A stretch of 64,000 nucleotides of DNA, from contig OY856410.1 in assembly GCA_963693085.1 (NCBI GenBank), positions 563,179,406 to 563,243,405 on the forward strand, read 5' to 3'. Source of the DNA: Alisma plantago-aquatica. Its lineage: Eukaryota; Streptophyta; Magnoliopsida; Alismatales; Alismataceae. Each line of letters opens with the position of its first letter. The first letter of the stretch is position 1. The notes under the pieces are model-generated. The model searched no databases and was not told the origin of the DNA. It worked only from the letters and a program-made list of their open reading frames with translations. The translations under genes and the position numbers were made by a program. This document shows positions 46,408 through 56,240 of this stretch, in pieces.

Positions 46408-46993
46408 TGTCTTGTGTTTGTATGTTTTCCTATTATCCTATTTATAGGAAAGGGTGACTGCCTCCTATCAATAAGAAAAATCTACACGAAAGGGGATTTC
46501 CTTGTCATATCTTCTATTTGACAGATATTGACGTGATTCTTGTATAGCTTATCAGGATTGGAAGAAACACCAGCTAAAGAACTTCCAGGCAACAAGGTTT
46601 TCTCACCAAAAAGGTAGAAAAGAAGAGACTACAGTAAACAATCAAAAAGCAAACCGTGTAGGCATATCTCGATCCCTACATGTGTTTAGATGAAAAGACA
46701 ATGTCTTGTGTTTGTATGTTTCCCCCTTATCCTATTTAAAGGAAAGGGTGGTTGTCTCCTATCAATAAGAAAAACCTACACGAAAGGGGATTTCCCTGTC
46801 ATATCTAGTATTTCACAGATATAGACGTGATTCTTGTATAGCTTATCAAAATTGGAAGAAACACCAGCTCAAGAACTTCCAAGCAACAAGGTTTTCTCAC
46901 CAAAAAGGTAGAAAAGAGAGACTACAGTAAACAATCAAAAAGCAACCATGTAGAAATATCTCGATCCCCGTATGTGTTCAGATGAAAAGACAA
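46408..46993. repeat. Tandem duplication of about 293 bp across the LTR border
   Basis: 46408-46701 and 46702-46993 are colinear copies. Each begins TGTCTTGTGTTTGTATG in the right half of the LTR, crosses the LTR end and continues about 175 bp into flanking DNA to GAAAAGACAA. It arose after the LTR element inserted. Confidence 0.9.
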
Positions 46994-47521
46994 TAGCAAC
47001 CGAGCATAGCGATAAAAGCGTCTGTGATAAAAACCAAATAGAGGAAGATGGTTGTTCGCACAATCGCCTTCTACAGATTACATGAAATCATGGAAGGAAA
47101 GAAACATCAGCTAGAAAGGACCTTCCATTCAAGAAGTTTCTCCCTCTACGGCACGGTTAAAAAAGGTGACTCCCATGAATAATAAAGGAGACGGCTGTGT
47201 GGTTTTAGGGAAAGCGACCACCGCATCCAGTAGTAGGAAGAAAATAGAACAGAGGAAACTAAGGATAAAACACGATAATTGTTTCTCCAACTCACGGAAA
47301 GACACATTATGTAATCAGCGAGAATTGATTTGGGTTTGGTGGGGGTGCTCATGTGTCAGCAACATATGGGGAAAAATCTACAAATTCAGATCTCACAGGT
47401 AACGATGTTAGTCTTGCTACAGCTGAAAAATTAAATTACCAGTATGTACAGTCCTGAAAATCCTATAACGTTATGATATATTTGTGAAAGCACGCAGACG
47501 GGGTGTATTTTAATGAAATTA
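46994..47521. other. Unassigned interval
   Basis: No recognised motif. It may be the 5' flank of the Mutator remnant, since it continues the sequence interrupted by the LTR element. Confidence 0.35.
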
Positions 47522-48388
47522 TTCCTTCAAAAAACGTTAAGCGGTAAGCATGCGGACAACACCTTGTGACTAGTTAAGTGGTAAGCAGACGATTAAGCGG
47601 ATAATTTTAGAAAAAAATGGGTTTAACTTTTTCATACAAAATTTATACACAATCACACATATATGTATATAAATACTATACTTTTTGGAACTTTATATAT
47701 ATTTAAACACTCTACCCAAAAATATAAAACACCCAAATAGTTTACAACACAGCTATAAAACAATCATTATAGCTATAATATAGTAAACAATAGACTTGTC
47801 ATGGATAAAACACCTTGCATACAAGATGCTAAAAAAATGTGCATCACATGTTAATATAGCTAAACAGTAAACAATATACTTATCATGGATACCTTGCTAG
47901 TTTATTTTTATATTTACATATCATCAATCAGTCATACATTACAGAAGTACATTTAATCAATGACAATTCTAAATTAGATAATAGTGACAAGTAATTTACT
48001 TGTATAATTACAGCGGTACCCGATTATCACTACTTACGTATAAAGTATGCATTCTAAATTAAAACTACGGCTTATTATAGAACATTTAATGTATATAAGT
48101 TTAATATATAATAGTCTATAATACTTGGACAATATAATTTACTTCATGTTATAGGTTTACAGCATTATTTTAAGAAAAGGCCAAAAGCGGGCAAAAATGG
48201 GGGGAAATGGGCAAAAAGCGAGAAAAAATGGGTTAAGCGGGCGTTTTTTGTAGATTCACTAAGCGGCCATTCAACAAAAAAAAAATAAACGGCTGAAGGT
48301 CTTGGCCAATTAAGCGGCCACTCAGAACTTTTTTCAATACAGTGATTAGAAAATATCTCAGCTCAGAACGTTTTTTAATACAGTGATT
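47522..48388. mobile_element. Non-autonomous hAT element, TTAAGCGG family, copy 2
   Basis: The centre is colinear with 40473-41259. GTTAAGCGG, GATTAAGCGG and AATTAAGCGGCC clusters mark both sides. The right end is duplicated: CTCAGAAC...TTTTTT-AATACAGTGATT occurs at about 48324 and 48362. TGAAATTA (47514-47521) and TGAAAATA (48389-48396) are a possible target pair, 7 of 8 identical, so the borders are tentative. Confidence 0.7.
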
Positions 48389-48698
48389 TGAAAATATATC
48401 ATTTCACTAGTTTGATCATAAATAATGTTTGTAAGCTTTCCTCCCAAGTTGATCTTTCCAAAACTTATGATTCAAAAATCTATAAAGTTCACCATTTAAT
48501 ATTGTGTTCATTCCACAAACAAATGATTTTAGAATGAGTAAAAGCACATCTAGACAGAGCTTACTTTGCAGCTTACATAGTGGAGAACCTACAACTCCAA
48601 TACAAGCTTCCAACGAGGCTCACAATTGATCTTTTAGCTCCATGTCATTTTTGATACACATGCAAGGCCTCACTTCTACGATTTAGTATGTTGAAGAT

Positions 48699-49649
48699 TA
48701 GGGTTGTCAATGGGGAGGGTAATGCCTTACCCTTACCGATACCAAGTGTGGCGAGTAAGGGTATGGGTAATTCTCCATTCCACCAATATATTTACCCTCC
48801 CCTTACCCTCTTATCCACAGGGTAAACGGGGAGGGTAAGGGTGAAGCGGGGAATTTATATGTCTTCTTCAAATTTTTGCTAATATTAACAATAATGTCCT
48901 AGCTAATACATGTAAATGTTTGAGTGAAGTATGAAGATGCTCTAGAATGCCTTTTAAATATCCAAAATGATTCTAAGTAATATTTTACAACATTATATAA
49001 ATGGTTTGTGTTGTTTGTATACATATACAACATTGGTGTGTAAACAAATAAATTGTTCCCAAAAGATAAAGATTGCTATATTAAAATGATATTAAATGAC
49101 AATATGTCACAAAGAATTATTGTTGGAAACATACATATCTTATACCCTCTAAAATGTTGTTGCATCTAAAAAATAAAGCAAAAATAAAATAGATAACACC
49201 ACCTCACATGTATATGAAATGGTACATTAATGATTAAATCTTGTTATTATATACATGTTTGTCTTACACCACACAAGTATTTAATGGAACATAGACTATT
49301 TTTATACACGTTTCATGCACCTCCAAAATGGTGTTGCACACACAACCAAGTTAAGTACATAACAAGTAGATAAAGATATCATGTATCGTATAAAATAATG
49401 ACCACGTAATATTAAATATTCCATAAACTAAAACAACACAATGACTATACATTTAATATATTATACATAAATAGCGGCAAGTAGCAGGTTAAAGGGTATG
49501 GGTAATGGCTTACCCTTACCCACTAAGATGGCGGGTTAGAGTGTAGCGGGTAGGCGGGTAAAGGGTAAGAAAATCCTTTACCCTTACCCTTCCCCTATAG
49601 GGTATGGGTAAAGGATAAACGGGTTTACCCTTATCCATTGACAGTCCTA
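48699..49649. mobile_element. Non-autonomous hAT element, GGGTAAGG family
   Basis: TTGAAGAT at 48691-48698 and 49650-49657 is an exact 8-bp target duplication. The TIRs are TAGGGTTGTCAATGGGGA and, reverse-complemented, TAGGACTGTCAATGGATA. Both ends carry many ACCCTTACCC/GGGTAAGGG words (48705-48850 and 49485-49635), while the central 600 bp are AT-rich and free of them. No coding. Confidence 0.92.
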
Positions 49650-49657
49650 TTGAAGAT

Positions 49658-50139
49658 GCCAACATTTATATTCACTGTGCTTCTTGCCAAGCCTACTCTA
49701 CATGTAATATTTCTGGATGGCCCAATATTACTCTCTAAATCAGATGCTAACTTATCCTTCTCACCAAATTTAAAAGTGCTTAATGTATCAAGCAAGTCCT
49801 TGAGGGTTTGGAGCAGTGATTGATTAAAAAATATTTGTCTAAGAGTCGGGCATTCTAAACAAGACTATTCCTAGGCGAGCTATGCAACAAATATTATAGA
49901 TTGACCTTGCTATACAACCATTAAATAGTTGGAGGCTTGGCCCTATTCTCAAGTATGCTAGCTAAGGTAGGTGTATTTACCTCTTGGTAATAGGTAACAA
50001 CTTAGCTTCATGCATGTAAGTTGAGATTAATATCTATGGTTCGACAATTCAATATGTTACTTCTCTTTAATTGAATTATTTTAGATTGTTACCTTACCAT
50101 CCAAATTACATTCTATAAGGAATTTGCATGAATGTACCA
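49658..50139. other. Unassigned interval
   Basis: It continues the sequence left of the hAT element after its target duplication. No motif was recognised. Confidence 0.35.
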
Positions 50140-50875
50140 TCTTTCTGGAGAGAAATACTGACAAGGTCGACCTTTAAAAAATTGTGTTGGAATCTAATGG
50201 TTGTGCGTTCATCAGGAGCAAAACTAAGTATGTGCATTGCAAATTCAGCCAATCTGAAATTGTGAATGGTGGTACCAAGTTGAATGGAATGGATGTATCA
50301 TAACGTCGTGTGATAAGTTTCGTTACTTAACTTATATTATTCATATGAATGTCAATATCCATGATAAATATTTGCCACGACATCACATCGAGATGCTTGA
50401 AATGGAGTATAACATAATTCATATGTGACCAGAAAAATGGGACCCCACTTAGATTACAGGTATGTTTGTGGACAGCTATACGACATGTCATGGTGTATGG
50501 TAGTGAATGTTGGGTTGTAAATAAAAAATAGTCAACAAAATGAATATAGTTGAAATGCATATGCTGACATGGATGTGTCGGAAGACAAGGAAAGTTCACT
50601 CAAGAAACTAGCACATAAGGAATAAAGTGGAGAGGGTAAGTAATAGTATCAAGTAAAAGTTACTTAGCGCATCCTAAGAAATATTCACATATGCAACATA
50701 GAACAACAAATGCACGAAGAAATGTTATTGAGTCAAGTACCGTTAAAAGGAGAAAGGCAAGTCTAAATTAACTTAGGTATAGCTTATAAGAAGATATTTT
50801 GACTTTGCATATCTGAATGAGAATATGACAGAATGACTCATTAAATTAACTTAGCTCATGTGGCATTTATGTTGT
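50140..50875 (+). pseudogene. RTE-type LINE ORF2, C-terminal remnant
   Basis: LESNGCAFIRSKTKYVHC (from about 50187) corresponds to the RTE block reading SKTEYM-C. After a break, DKFRYL and later VYGSECWVV and MNIVEMHMLTWMCRKTRK follow. These match the ECW-V and MRMLRWMCG-TRKD blocks near the end of RTE reverse transcriptase proteins. A degraded stretch resembling the final W-HVADP block is near 50850. Several stops and indels are present. It is on the opposite strand to the RTE fragment at 32614-32932. Confidence 0.78.
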
Positions 50876-50996
50876 GTGTCTTGATAGACATTTGATTATG
50901 AATTCAACATTTTGGGAATTGGTTCCCCATCAGTTGGTCTCAGAACCCAAAACCTAAACCTTAGATTAAGGAATCACAAGTAAAAGAATGTATTGT

Positions 50997-51090
50997 ACAT
51001 CCCCAAATACTAGGTCATCACCACTCACCTTATGCACCATAACACATCCCCAAATACTAGGTCATCACCACTCACCTTATGCACCATAAC
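50997..51090. repeat. Perfect 47-bp tandem duplication
   Basis: The unit ACATCCCCAAATACTAGG... occupies 50997-51043 and is repeated without change at 51044-51090. Identity over the whole unit indicates a very recent event. Confidence 0.97.
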
Positions 51091-51189
51091 TTTCCTCTTG
51101 TAACGTTCCTTCTCCCCGATCTTCTCCCTTCTCCTTCATTCTTCATTGTTCTTTTTCCTCTTCCTAATTTTCTTTCCTTTTATTTACCA

Positions 51190-51710
51190 TGTTGAGATAA
51201 TGTCTCTTATCCTATTAGGATAATGAATATTGTCTTAACAATATAGGAAAAATCAAATTGGTGTTAGACTTGGAGATTGAGATATTGTTTCCTTTTTCAA
51301 TTCTCTTTCCTATTTGGTTTTGAATTGTATCACCATTATCATGTACAATTAGAATAGTTTTATCCTCTTCTCCTACTCCAAATCTGGGTTGGTCTATCTT
51401 TTGGGTCTATAAATAGAGTACCAAACATATGTTGTTGGTGTGCGAAAAGGGGGAAGCTAAAAAGATAGCCAAAGAGGAGACAGAGAGCAAGAGTGGGTTA
51501 CAAGATTATATTGTGGGAGCAGGATTGTGAGAGAGCGACAATCCTTGTGAATTTCTTGAAGTTGCTTAATAGAATTTTGTGGTCTTCTTCGCCAATATTG
51601 TTCTCTCGTTGGTTGTTCGTTTGGCAATTATTGGCTCCATCGACAGGGGTCGTTTTTGTTCTTCTCGTGCACGCTCGAGTTGTATCTTGCATAACGAGTT
51701 TTTCTTGGGG
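51190..51710 (+). repeat. Copia LTR, copy A (plus orientation)
   Basis: It begins TGTTGAGATAATGTC and contains TCTATAAATAGAG (about 51407-51419, a TATA box). It runs to the shared TTTTTCTTGGG. It is the longest of three related LTR copies. Sequence to its right does not begin with a matching primer-binding site in plus orientation; instead minus-strand gag-protease sequence follows. Confidence 0.8.
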
Positions 51711-52249
51711 TTTGATATCAATCTCCACCTAGGATCTTATTCGCTGAATTGAGTCCGCTCCTAGAATTTTGCTCCTGTTCTTCTATGATTCCGCCCTCAG
51801 AAGCTGCTTTCGTCACCGGAAGCGCTCTACCATGAACGCTTATACGGAGTGTGTGTCCGGGCATGGCTGCCCAAACTCATCACGTGAGAGCTCCTCAAGA
51901 TGTGTAGTTTGATCAACTGCACTACCTCCACCTACGGTTGGAAGAACTGCATCCTTCATACCTTTGGCCCTCCATGCCATAGGTTTGTACATCTTCTGAG
52001 CCGCACCCGCTCAATGGTACAGCGTGGTCGGTCTTCCTACGTCTTCCTTCTTCCAAGAGTTGACAATTTTGCTTCTGCAATTGTTGAAATTTGTAGACGA
52101 TCTTGCAACCTCGCACTTGACTGCACTTGAGAGTGGTTCACATATAGCACTATCTAGGTTCATGACACCCGCCTCACGTGCCAATGCTTCATCTACGCCT
52201 CCAGTGTTGGTAGAACTCTCGTCAACTACTCTTTTTGTTAAAACATCTC
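51711..52249 (-). other. Scrambled internal region of the copia element
   Basis: Minus-strand open frames (for example 52256-52011, VGDVLTKRVVDESSTNTGG) continue from the protease side but are not clear pol domains. It appears to be internal sequence joined to LTR copy A by rearrangement. Confidence 0.4.
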
Positions 52250-53380
52250 CAACCAATCGATATGCTACAAGGGGACCAGGTACCCTTCATGATTACTTGC
52301 CCTTTGCAAGTAACTTGCACGACTCCACCTTGCTTTAGAATTTTACAACTAATGGATTCAAGTGCCCTTTTAGATATTAGATTCCTTTTGAGACCGGGGA
52401 CATATCAAACCCCCGAAAATGTGTGACATGCTCCATCAAACATTTTGAACGTAACTTCTCCAATTCCAGCAATTTGGTACAGTCTGTCATTTGCCAGTTG
52501 AACAGTTCCACATGCTTGACGTAGAGAGCCATCATCAAATATTCTCCTCTCTGGACATATGATGAAGCGAAAACCTGAATCAAATATCCAACCATTACGT
52601 GTACCTGATTCCAAAACAGTTAGTGCTTCTGAATATCCTTCTGCCAACGAGCAAACTCCACCCTTCAATTCCTTCAACTTTAGACAACCTTTTAATATGT
52701 GACCCTCCTCTTCACATATATAGCATGTACGTCTACCCTTACCCTTTCGACTCTTCTTCCCCTGGCCTTTGCTTTTGTTGTTGTCATTTGTAACAGCCAA
52801 AGCTTAGCCGCCTGAGGAAGATTCTGACGGCTTTTTCAAAGATTCTGCCTCCAAAAGATATGCAACCGCCTCGTTGAAGTTGAGTGTAGTTTTACCGACA
52901 AGAATATTCATCGCCAATTGCTCTCAGGACTGTGGTAGAGATGAAACTATGAGAACTACCTTATCGCTCTCACTGATCTTCTCCTCCATGCTAACCAGTT
53001 GTGTGACAAGCTTGTTGAAGACGTTGAGATGGTCAACGAACCGTGTGCCCTCTTCCATGCCCAACTTGTACAATTATCTTTTTAGCACCCATATGTTCAT
53101 CAGTGACTTTTCCATGTACAACTCTTCTAGAACTTTCCATAATTTCTTCAGTGAGTCTTCATTGATCACAGAGTACTTTGCCTCAGGAGAAAGACTTCGA
53201 CGAATTGTACTTACCGCTTTGCGCTCCATCAACGTCCAGCCTCCATCAGACATCATTTCCGACTTCTCTCCTTCAAGCGCTTCGATTAGCCCTTGTTGTA
53301 CTAGGACATCTTTCACCGTGCTCTGCCACACACTGAAATTGCTTTTTCCATCAAACTTCTCAATATGATGACTCCCCACG
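52250..53380 (-). pseudogene. Copia gag and protease remnant
   Basis: On the minus strand ATG at 53379 opens a gag frame (KFDGKSNFSVWQSTVKDVLVQQGL) typical of the UBN2_2-type copia gag. It continues past a stop near 53074 with EEGTRFVDHLNVFNKLVTQL. A complete CCHC zinc knuckle, CYICEEEGHILKGC, lies at about 52730-52690. The protease block GWIFDSGF follows, with the DSG active site, and then a pre-integrase region with ISKRALESISCKI. Stops occur near 53074, 52930, 52803 and 52405. Integrase, RT and RNase H are missing. The 5' LTR is copy B just to the right. Confidence 0.85.
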
Positions 53381-53454
53381 GTATTCGTCGACGTCGTCGT
53401 GCTTTACGTGCAACCGTTTCTCACTGATTGTCTTCTAACAACCTTGCTATGATA

Positions 53455-53925
53455 GCACTTGAATAGATTTGCGGAAGCTTCAAGCCCAAGAAAAACTCGT
53501 TATGAAAGATACAGCCCGAGCATGCATAAGAAGAACAAGAACGACCCCTGTTGAAGGAACCGATAATTGCCAAACGAACAACCAACGAGAGAACAATATT
53601 GGCGAAGAAGACCACAAAATTCTATGAAGCAACTTCAAGAAGATTACAAGGATTGTCGCTCTCTCACAATCATGCGCCCACAATAGAATCTTGTAACCCA
53701 CTCTTGCTCTCTCTCTCCTCTTTGGCTATCTTTTTGGCTTTCCCCTTTTGGCACACCAACAACATATGTTTGGTACTCTATTTATAGACCAACCTAGATT
53801 AGGAGTAGGAGAAGAGGATACAACTATTCTAATTGTACATGATAATGAGGATACAATTCAAAACCAAATAGGAAAGAGAATTGGAAAAGGAAACAATATC
53901 TCAAACTCAAAGTCTAACACCAATT
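53455..53925 (-). repeat. Copia LTR, copy B (minus orientation)
   Basis: It reads as the reverse complement of copies A and C, ending at the primer-binding-like sequence GCTATCATAGC (about 53445-53455), so it is the 5' LTR of the minus-strand gag. It lacks about the first 80 bp of the LTR as seen in copy A. Confidence 0.8.
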
Positions 53926-54355
53926 TGGTTTTGAATTATATCTTCATTATCATGTACAATTAGAATAGTTGTATCCTCTTCTCCTACTCCTAATCTGGGT
54001 TGGTCTATCTTTTGGGTCTATAAATAGAGTACCAGACACATGTTGGTGTGCCAAAAGGGGGAGGCCAAAAAGATAACCAAAGAGGAGAGAGAGAGAGAGC
54101 AAGAGTGGGCTACAAGATTCTATTGTGGGCGCAGGATTGTAAGAGAGCGACAATCCTTATAATATTCTTGAAGTTGCTTAGTAGAATTTTGTGGCCTTCT
54201 TCGCCAATATTGTTCTCTCGTTGGTTGTTCGTTTGGCAATTATTGGCTCCGTCGACAGGGGTCGTTCTTGTTCTTCTCGTGCATGCTCGAGTTGTATCTT
54301 GCATAACAAGTTTTTCTTGGGCTTGAAGCTTCCGCAAATCTCTTCATACCCTTTA
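53926..54355 (+). repeat. Copia LTR, copy C (plus orientation)
   Basis: It begins at CAATTTGGTTTTGAATTA and runs to GCTTCCGCAAATCTCTTCA. It is the mirror partner of copy B, with which it forms a near-continuous inverted repeat. TATA box TCTATAAATAGAG is near 54018. It lacks about the first 80 bp of the LTR and no element body follows. Confidence 0.8.
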
Positions 54356-55356
54356 ACAGGTGAGCTACAATATGCATTGTAGCACTGCTACGCCTTTAGC
54401 GGCCACCAAAACCAATATATGTTCACCACCACCAACCAACCACCTCCTCCTTTGCTTAGGGTTCCTAAGGGCCACTAAGTGTGACCCTCAATTACTATTA
54501 GCCTTAGGGGATAGCAAGAAAAGCTCTCCCTTTTTAGGTGGCGTAAAAAACACTAAAACCGAAAATTATTTAGCCCCCATGGAATGTTGGGTGGGTTCCC
54601 GCCAAATTATGCATCCCAAGGGGTGCCAAATTCCCTTCGAATTGTCCTTAACATTTCAATGTCAATCGTGTCTCCAAGGAGAGAGCACCAAGCCTTATCC
54701 AAGGTAAACATGCTGCTATGAACTGTAGCAATTGGACGTGTATCTCAACAGATGCCATGTCAAACTACCATGTGGACCCCACTACATAGAGTTCTAGATT
54801 GCATTCTCTTAGTAAGCAATTTTTCTTGTTACCAACAAACGTTATGGTGTGCAATAAGGACATCAAAGCTAAGGTATGGTTGTGATTCATTACCATTTGG
54901 ATATGCATCATACTAGAGTTTAGGGGCGATTGTGATTGATACGAACAGTTTTTGAGTTCTATCAACAAGCCAATTGGCGAGAAATTTGGTGACCACCTCC
55001 ACTTACTAACATGTGGACACCAATCCTCGATCACAACATAATCTATCACTAAAGATCAACGCCCCAAACTTCCATATAACCATAACCTAATCTGAAATTG
55101 GTTGCTTAGTATTAAAACCTTTTCGATTGACACCAAGTTTCAATGAGTGTTGTCTGTTGTTTGTTAAGGTGAATCTACATTGGACACCACTCCCATGGTG
55201 GAAGTGACTTTGCATCATAAATTGCTTACTAACTTGGAACAACATGAAAGCGGACTTGGACCAAGGAGCTTAAACAATTGTTAAGTCGTTCACCCCGCTT
55301 AGCTACAAGTTACAATTATGCCCCAAGATGTCTGACTTGGAGCAAGGTGTGACTTA
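54356..55356. other. Unassigned interval
   Basis: No recognised domains. The open frame at 54360-54707 has no motif I can name. Confidence 0.35.
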
Positions 55357-56240
55357 GTCTACAAGTATGAGGTCTGTAAGGATGCCATCCTTAGGATGGT
55401 ACTACAATGATCAATATGTATAGCCAGTGTTGCAACTATTGCACATTGATTGTCACATTGCTTGTTGTCTCGCTCATTTGCAACATGGACAACGTTGTCC
55501 ATGTTGCTACAAGTGGCAAGGACTTCAAGGTTATGCGAAAAAGCGTCTGGAGACGTCATCATGTTGTTTGTTGACTAACATGACTATGTCAATCGCTCTA
55601 GTCTTACCTTCAAAGACCATATTGATGCCCAACAAAGTATCATGTTTTTCCTGCCAAGGTTGCATGCATCGCTCAAGGTACAAAACAATCGAGTAGACAT
55701 GCAAGTTCTATGACTTATCTACAAGTACGAGGTTAGTTGGGATGATACTAAGGGTCTGGTTGGTTGGGTGTGATTGAATAACATGTGTGATCGTGAATTT
55801 GATGTGTATTTTTACACAGCAAATTCAAAGTTTGCAATCAGACTATACCCTACCAAACTAGCCCTGTAATGAACACCATATATAGTTGCAGCCTTTGCAC
55901 ATTGATGGTCACAAGACTTGTTATCTCACACCTTTGCAACATGGACGAAGTTGTCAATGTTGCTACACAAATAGAGGAGGAGCATGACAAGCTTCTTTGA
56001 AAGAGCCCGCACCTAGAGACGTCAACATGCTTTTCATCCAACTACCAAAACTTTTTTGCCACACTAGTGTTGCCTTCAAAGGTCACATTTGTGCCCAACA
56101 AGGTATCATGTTTTTTCGGCCATGGGTGCATGTATTTCTCCAATAGACGCCCCCCCATCTAGACTCCCTACCCCTTCAAAAAAAGGGGATTAAAATCCCA
56201 ACTATCAAAAAAAAATGATGCCTTGTCTACAAGTATCCCG
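55357..56240. repeat. Head-to-tail duplicated block, about 360-390 bp per unit
   Basis: GTCTACAAGTA occurs at 55357, 55716 and 56224. Between these, the two blocks share GTTGCA-C--TTGCACATTGAT-GTCACA, then TTTGCAACATGGAC-A-GTTGTC and AACA-GTATCATGTTTTT in the same order. The second unit is longer because a small MITE (55752-55866) lies in it. Non-coding. Confidence 0.75.
55752..55866. mobile_element. Small PIF/Harbinger-like (Tourist-type) MITE
   Basis: It starts GGGTCTGGTTGGTTGGG and ends CCTACCAAACTAGCCCTG, which are imperfect inverted repeats. TAA at 55749-55751 and 55867-55869 fits the TWA target duplication of PIF/Harbinger. It is present in the second unit of a tandem duplication but absent from the first, showing insertion. 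A related right end (ACCCTACCAAACAAACCCT) occurs at 60064-60092. Confidence 0.6.

Larger units (their letters stand above)
42751..46523 (+). mobile_element. Non-coding LTR retrotransposon (copia-primed)
   Basis: LTRs 42751-42962 and 46311-46523 (about 212 bp, roughly 15 % diverged) are flanked by GATAT at 42746-42750 and 46524-46528. TGGTATCAAAGAAG at 42963 is a primer-binding site for initiator tRNA-Met, and GAGAGGGAG at 46302-46310 is the polypurine tract. The 3.3-kb interior has no gag or pol. It holds palindromic 12-mers, a microsatellite, a minisatellite and repetitive leader-like DNA, so it must have used proteins from another copia element. It lies about 80 bp upstream of the Mutator remnant's ATG. 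Confidence 0.85.

Noticed and set aside
46994..47402. Possible Mutator terminal inverted repeat or 5' exon
   Set aside because: No inverted partner near 40000-41300 and no transposase motif in this stretch.
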